A DNA stretch of 64,000 bases from Lepidostoma basale. Lineage: Eukaryota > Arthropoda > Insecta > Trichoptera > Lepidostomatidae. Made by a program: the position numbers and the translations under genes. Of the stretch, positions 61,245 through 64,000 are shown piece after piece. Each line of letters begins with the position of its first letter. Position 1 is the stretch's first letter. The notes under the pieces were generated by a model. The model saw nothing but the letters and a program-made list of their open reading frames with translations. It ran no database searches and had not been told where the DNA came from. The stretch covers positions 496,001-560,000 of the forward strand of contig JAHDVF020001368.1 in the NCBI GenBank assembly GCA_022606425.2, given 5' to 3'.

Positions 61245-61600
61245 TGTACTTTGTATATACAACACTTTAAAAAAATTAATTACATATCAGACATGTTTCG
61301 GACAACTGCTCCTTCTTCATTGATACATATTATAAAGATACATATTTAAAATATTATAAAATTCTTTACAAATGTAATCAGTTTTGACGGATGCTATAAA
61401 GATTTATTTTGGAACGTTTATGCTTTTGTTATAACAAATATTATGAATCAATTTTAAAATTAAAATAATAATTTAAAGTACTTATTGGGGTTCAGGTAAT
61501 TACTTAACTTAATTACGAAACATGTCTGATATGTAAGTTTTTTTAAAGTTAGTGTGTGTAAAAAGAAAAAGACAAACAAAACATTTACAACACAAAGTAT
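61245..61600. repeat. HH4 foldback
   Basis: Left arm TTTTTCTTTTTTATGTAC to CATATCAGACATG mirrors right CATGTCTGATATGTAAG to AAAAAGAAAAAG. The right motif (about 61485-61535) keeps GAAACATGTC and a 7-bp hairpin GTAATTA/TAATTAC but has lost CUGANGA. Confidence 0.7.
61283..61335 (-). ncRNA. hammerhead-like motif, HH4, long stem I
   Basis: TATGTATCA, ATGAAGA (61320-61314), A, stem II around GGAG...TTGTCC, GAAACATGTC, TGATATGTA. Stem I pairs up to 8-9 positions including G-U pairs. Core C3 is A in this copy. Confidence 0.45.
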
Positions 61601-61654
61601 GGCGAACATAGAAGAGAATCTCAGTTAATTTGTAGTGTACTCTTACATTCTATA

Positions 61655-61830
61655 ACATAACATTTTTGTAACACCTGATGATGCCAATATAGGTTGGCGA
61701 AACATAATTCGCAACAATTTTATAGAAATTAATAAATAATTTGTGATACGTATTACAAGACTATTCCAAATTCAAAATTTCATAATATTGAAACATCATT
61801 TTGTTTCTGGCAAAACAATGGCTTCTATAA
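61655..61830 (+). repeat. HH2 element, single orientation
   Basis: Motif 61668-61712: CTGATGA (61675-61681), T, stem II GCCAAT-ATAG-GTTGGC, GAAA (61699-61702), CATAATTC. Core intact, cut site decayed. Body to GCAAAACAATGGCT. Confidence 0.6.
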
Positions 61831-62150
61831 CTAGTGCTTTATTAAAAAAATAACGAAACTGCTTATCTGATGTCCATTTTTATTGATTCTCTACAACATC
61901 AAATTATTTATTTTTATTTCATGCCATTTTTTATGAATTAGATTAGACTAATGGATGAAAATATATATTATTTTTAATTGATTTTTAATTGATAAATATT
62001 CCAATGCTATTATTAAAATTAAATCATTGATAATTTTAATGTGAATTTGCATTTACATGGAAATTTTTGGCAAGTCGAATTTGTATATATTTTTTTAATT
62101 TAAAGACGTACCAGGTTTTGGCCAATAAAACTATTTGAAATTGCTTTTTA
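61831..62150. other. AT-rich, no gene recognised
   Basis: No shared repeat or frame seen. Confidence 0.4.
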
Positions 62151-62154
62151 AATA

Positions 62155-62495
62155 TTATCTTCTTATTATTGAAGATCTTGATACCTGTTTATGCAGGATA
62201 TCAACTTTCTTCCTGTTATGAAGATAAACAGCCTTTTCTCCATCTTTTTGGTGGTCGACGGCACTCTGAAGTCTCGTGCATCACGATCTTAGGGATCCTC
62301 GCTGGATCTTTCCTCTCGATGTGATCCCTCGTTTTCTCTGCCCACTCCATTTCTAGATGTAATTAATTTTGCAGGATCTGCGAATTTCTTCATTTATCTC
62401 TAAGGGTTCTCCCCACGAAAGGTCACAATGTTTTCATTTCTACTACTCTAAAGAGATGTTTGGTTCTGACAGTGTCTGTCAAATATTATAAATTC
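62155..62495 (-). mobile_element. LINE-B 3' region
   Basis: ATCTTGATACCTGTTTATGC, CTCCATCTTTTTGGTGG, CTCGTGCATCACGATCTTAGG (as in the 50627 copy), TCTCTAAGGGTTCTCC, GTTCTGACAGTGTCTG. No frame left. Confidence 0.7.
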
Positions 62496-62499
62496 AAAT

Positions 62500-62600
62500 A
62501 TTTTGACATGCCCTTCTTTGAAGAGCCGTTCTTAAACAGGTAAGAGCCACATTTATCTTGCGAGCCACAGTTTGACAACCACCGTCCTAGTCTTTGCATG
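62500..62600. mobile_element. hAT-like end (candidate)
   Basis: GAGCCGTTCTTAAACAGG, GCGAGCCACAGTTTGAC-AACCACCG resembles hAT sub-terminal text. A bounded element was not found. Confidence 0.35.
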
Positions 62601-62639
62601 TCACTTTTTTTATATGAAACATTTCACTCACTTATTTTT

Positions 62640-62752
62640 TCTTGGACAATGTTCTAAAATTTCATATTAAAAAATTGATACAAGTGAAAATGTCTATTTT
62701 ATACAAGTTTTATTATATTTTATGGAAATGAATTTAGCCAATTTAAGGTATT
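62640..62752. repeat. HH6 remnant
   Basis: TTGGACAATGTTCTAAAATTTC, ATACAAGTTTTATTATATTTTATGG, TTTAAGGTATTAACAACG. Body only; motif decayed. Confidence 0.45.
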
Positions 62753-62757
62753 AACAA

Positions 62758-62947
62758 CGAACTAACTAACCATCACGCCGTCTCCCCAAAGGGGTAGGCA
62801 GAAATAATGGACTGCCACACTTTTCTTTCCTGACATACTTATTTTGTTTCCTCAACATTCATATATCGTGTCATGCACGCACGTCGTATTCTCCGATTCC
62901 TCACTTGGTTGAAATTCAATATTTGATTTATTTATATCTTCCTCTAT
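62758..62947 (-). mobile_element. LINE-A, older copy, 3' part
   Basis: (CTAA), CACGCCGTCTCCCCAAAGGG to TTCAATATTTGATTTATTT and TCCTCTAT. Split by the insertion at 62948-63363 and continued at 63364. Confidence 0.8.
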
Positions 62948-63363
62948 GTCTAAGGCGTATGTGTGGTAGAACGATATACGACAGAATCTTAAATGCTGAT
63001 ATAAGAAAGGAATTTAGAACGGAAGAAGGTGTTATGAACAAAATTATGAAAGGATCGCTGCGTTGGTTCGGACATATGAAGCGCATGGATGAAGAAAGAA
63101 TGGTAAAGATAGTATACGTTAATGATGTAAATAGAGTACGGAGTCGAGACAGACCGAAAAAAACATGGAATGACCAAATTAATAAAATTTTAAAGGTTGG
63201 TCATGTTAGAAGTCGGAAATATCGACATGCGTGTATGACTAGCTGTATAAATGATGAGGAATATAGAGAGGTTTGCCAGGATAGAGTAGTGTGGCGGTCC
63301 ATTCTCTCTGCCTACCCCTACGGGGAACGGCGTGATGATTTGTTGTTGTTGTTGTTGTTGTTG
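62948..63363 (+). mobile_element. LINE-A, youngest copy, with 8-bp target duplication
   Basis: Flanked by TCCTCTAT (62940-62947 and 63364-63371). Encodes LRRMCGRTIYDRILNADIR, GVMNKIMKGSLRWFGHMKRM, GRPKKTWND-like, RSRKYRHACMTSCINDEE, RSILSAYPYGE without interruption. Tail (TTG)n at 63343-63363. 5'-truncated. Confidence 0.9.
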
Positions 63364-63520
63364 TCCTCTATTTCTAGTTCATTTTACATCGTTAACATAT
63401 ACTATTTTACAATTTTTCCTTCATTTATTATTTCCGTGTGTCCAAACCATTTTCGTGATCCTTTCATTATTTTGCTTATAACACTATCATTCGCACCGCA
63501 TTCACTTCTTATATTTTCAA
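63364..63520 (-). mobile_element. LINE-A, older copy, continued
   Basis: TCCTCTATTTCTAGTTC, TTACATCGTTAACATATAC, TGTGTCCAAACCATTTTCG, CGCACCGCATTCACTTC. Upstream part of the copy starting at 62758. Confidence 0.75.
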
Positions 63521-63554
63521 TCTACGAGTATAATTGCTGTAAAATGTCATTTTA

Positions 63555-63715
63555 TTTGCATTCACTTCTTATAAAGTATTATCAAATGTTTGATAATGCC
63601 TTAGAAAGGCGATAAATGTCATTTAATAATGATTCAAAAAGGCGAAACGTGTCATTCTCAATAACTTTAATAATACTTCTAAAACAAACGTTTTCAATCG
63701 TATTAACATTTCACT
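63555..63715 (+). repeat. HH6 element with two cut-site blocks in tandem
   Basis: TTTGATAATGCCTTAG, AAAGGCGATAAATGTC, then ATGATTCAAAAAGGC, GAAACGTGTC, ATTCTCAATAAC. Two direct motif copies 45 bp apart, followed by the body. Confidence 0.6.
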
Positions 63716-64000
63716 CAAGGTTCAAGATTTATAACACGTCCAGTCCAATCTCAGTCCAGCCCTGCCCGTCGTAGAACAGTGTTTTAGGTGATCATATTAG
63801 TCGCCACAGCACACCGCAGCTGTCGCTATGGCCGTAGCAGTCGTGGATGTCGTAGTCTCGTGTCTACGCGAGTCTACGCTGCCCGTAGAGCGGCGTAGCC
63901 GTGCCCGTAATAATTGTTGAACGCCTTCAGTGAGCACTGTAAACAGTAGTTAGCCCCTGTTTCTATTTATAGACGGTATTTGTGCAACCTCCGCTTCCCC
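63716..64000. other. GC-rich block at the window edge
   Basis: CCCTGCCCGTCGTAGAAC, GCTGTCGCTATGGCCG, CGTAGAGCGGCGTAGCCG. Unshared, CpG-rich, short GTCGTAG-like words repeated. Could be an exon or promoter cut by the window edge. No long frame. Confidence 0.3.

Noticed and set aside
62905..63615. 236-codon frame as a host gene
   Set aside because: It joins an antisense LINE-A, an inserted sense LINE-A and antisense LINE-A again across a target duplication.
1..64000. Penelope-like RT or GIY-YIG coding to drive the hammerhead elements
   Set aside because: I looked for it among open frames and found only LINE-type RT parts. An autonomous partner must lie elsewhere, if it exists.

Overview
The window looks like AT-rich insect nuclear DNA. 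It has a spliced protein-coding exon with eukaryotic splice sites, many 5'-truncated non-LTR retrotransposons (LINEs), tRNA-derived SINEs, hAT-type, Helitron-type and other TIR elements, and no bacterial-style operons. The species cannot be named from sequence alone.

Only one host gene segment is well supported. It is a 337-codon first coding exon on the minus strand (16804-15794) with a 3' splice site upstream and a strong 5' splice site downstream. Its C-terminal part resembles the N-terminal module of PDE11/PDE5-type GAF-domain cyclic-nucleotide phosphodiesterases. No further exons are recognised, so the introns on both sides appear to be long and most of the window would be intronic. A CpG-rich block with an NRF-1-like site (54.1-54.8 kb) and the GC-rich right edge (63.7-64 kb) are the best promoter or exon candidates elsewhere.

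Most of the rest is layered repeats. LINE-A is the commonest: over 25 fragments with a 3' end reading ACGGCGTGATGG followed by (TTAG)n or (TTG)n. LINE-B (YADD box, tail GAAGAA), LINE-D (tail GATTT repeats), LINE-F (FADD box), LINE-G, LINE-K and several single fragments are also present. SINE-C, about 220 bp with recognisable pol III A and B boxes, occurs about 13 times. Clean insertion footprints are readable for a LINE-D copy in a SINE, a LINE-A copy in a LINE-A, a 362-bp TIR element, an hAT element with an 8-bp duplication, a TTAA-flanked insert and a Helitron.

The notable system is a set of foldback elements whose shared centre has a type I hammerhead-ribozyme layout: CUGANGA, one unpaired base, a variable stem II, GAAA, a short palindromic stem III, then a UH cleavage position. 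At least nine sequence families (called HH1 to HH9 here) keep this plan with unrelated stem II sequences. Several copies keep stem I pairing, HH2 copies show compensatory changes in stem II, and HH6 replaces the core C3-G8 pair with U3-A8. Many copies lie as inverted pairs with the two motifs pointing outward. One HH3 arm ends within 2 nt of its predicted cleavage site. Hammerheads are known in Penelope-like elements and retrozymes, but no Penelope reverse transcriptase was seen here, so these would be non-autonomous or solo copies.
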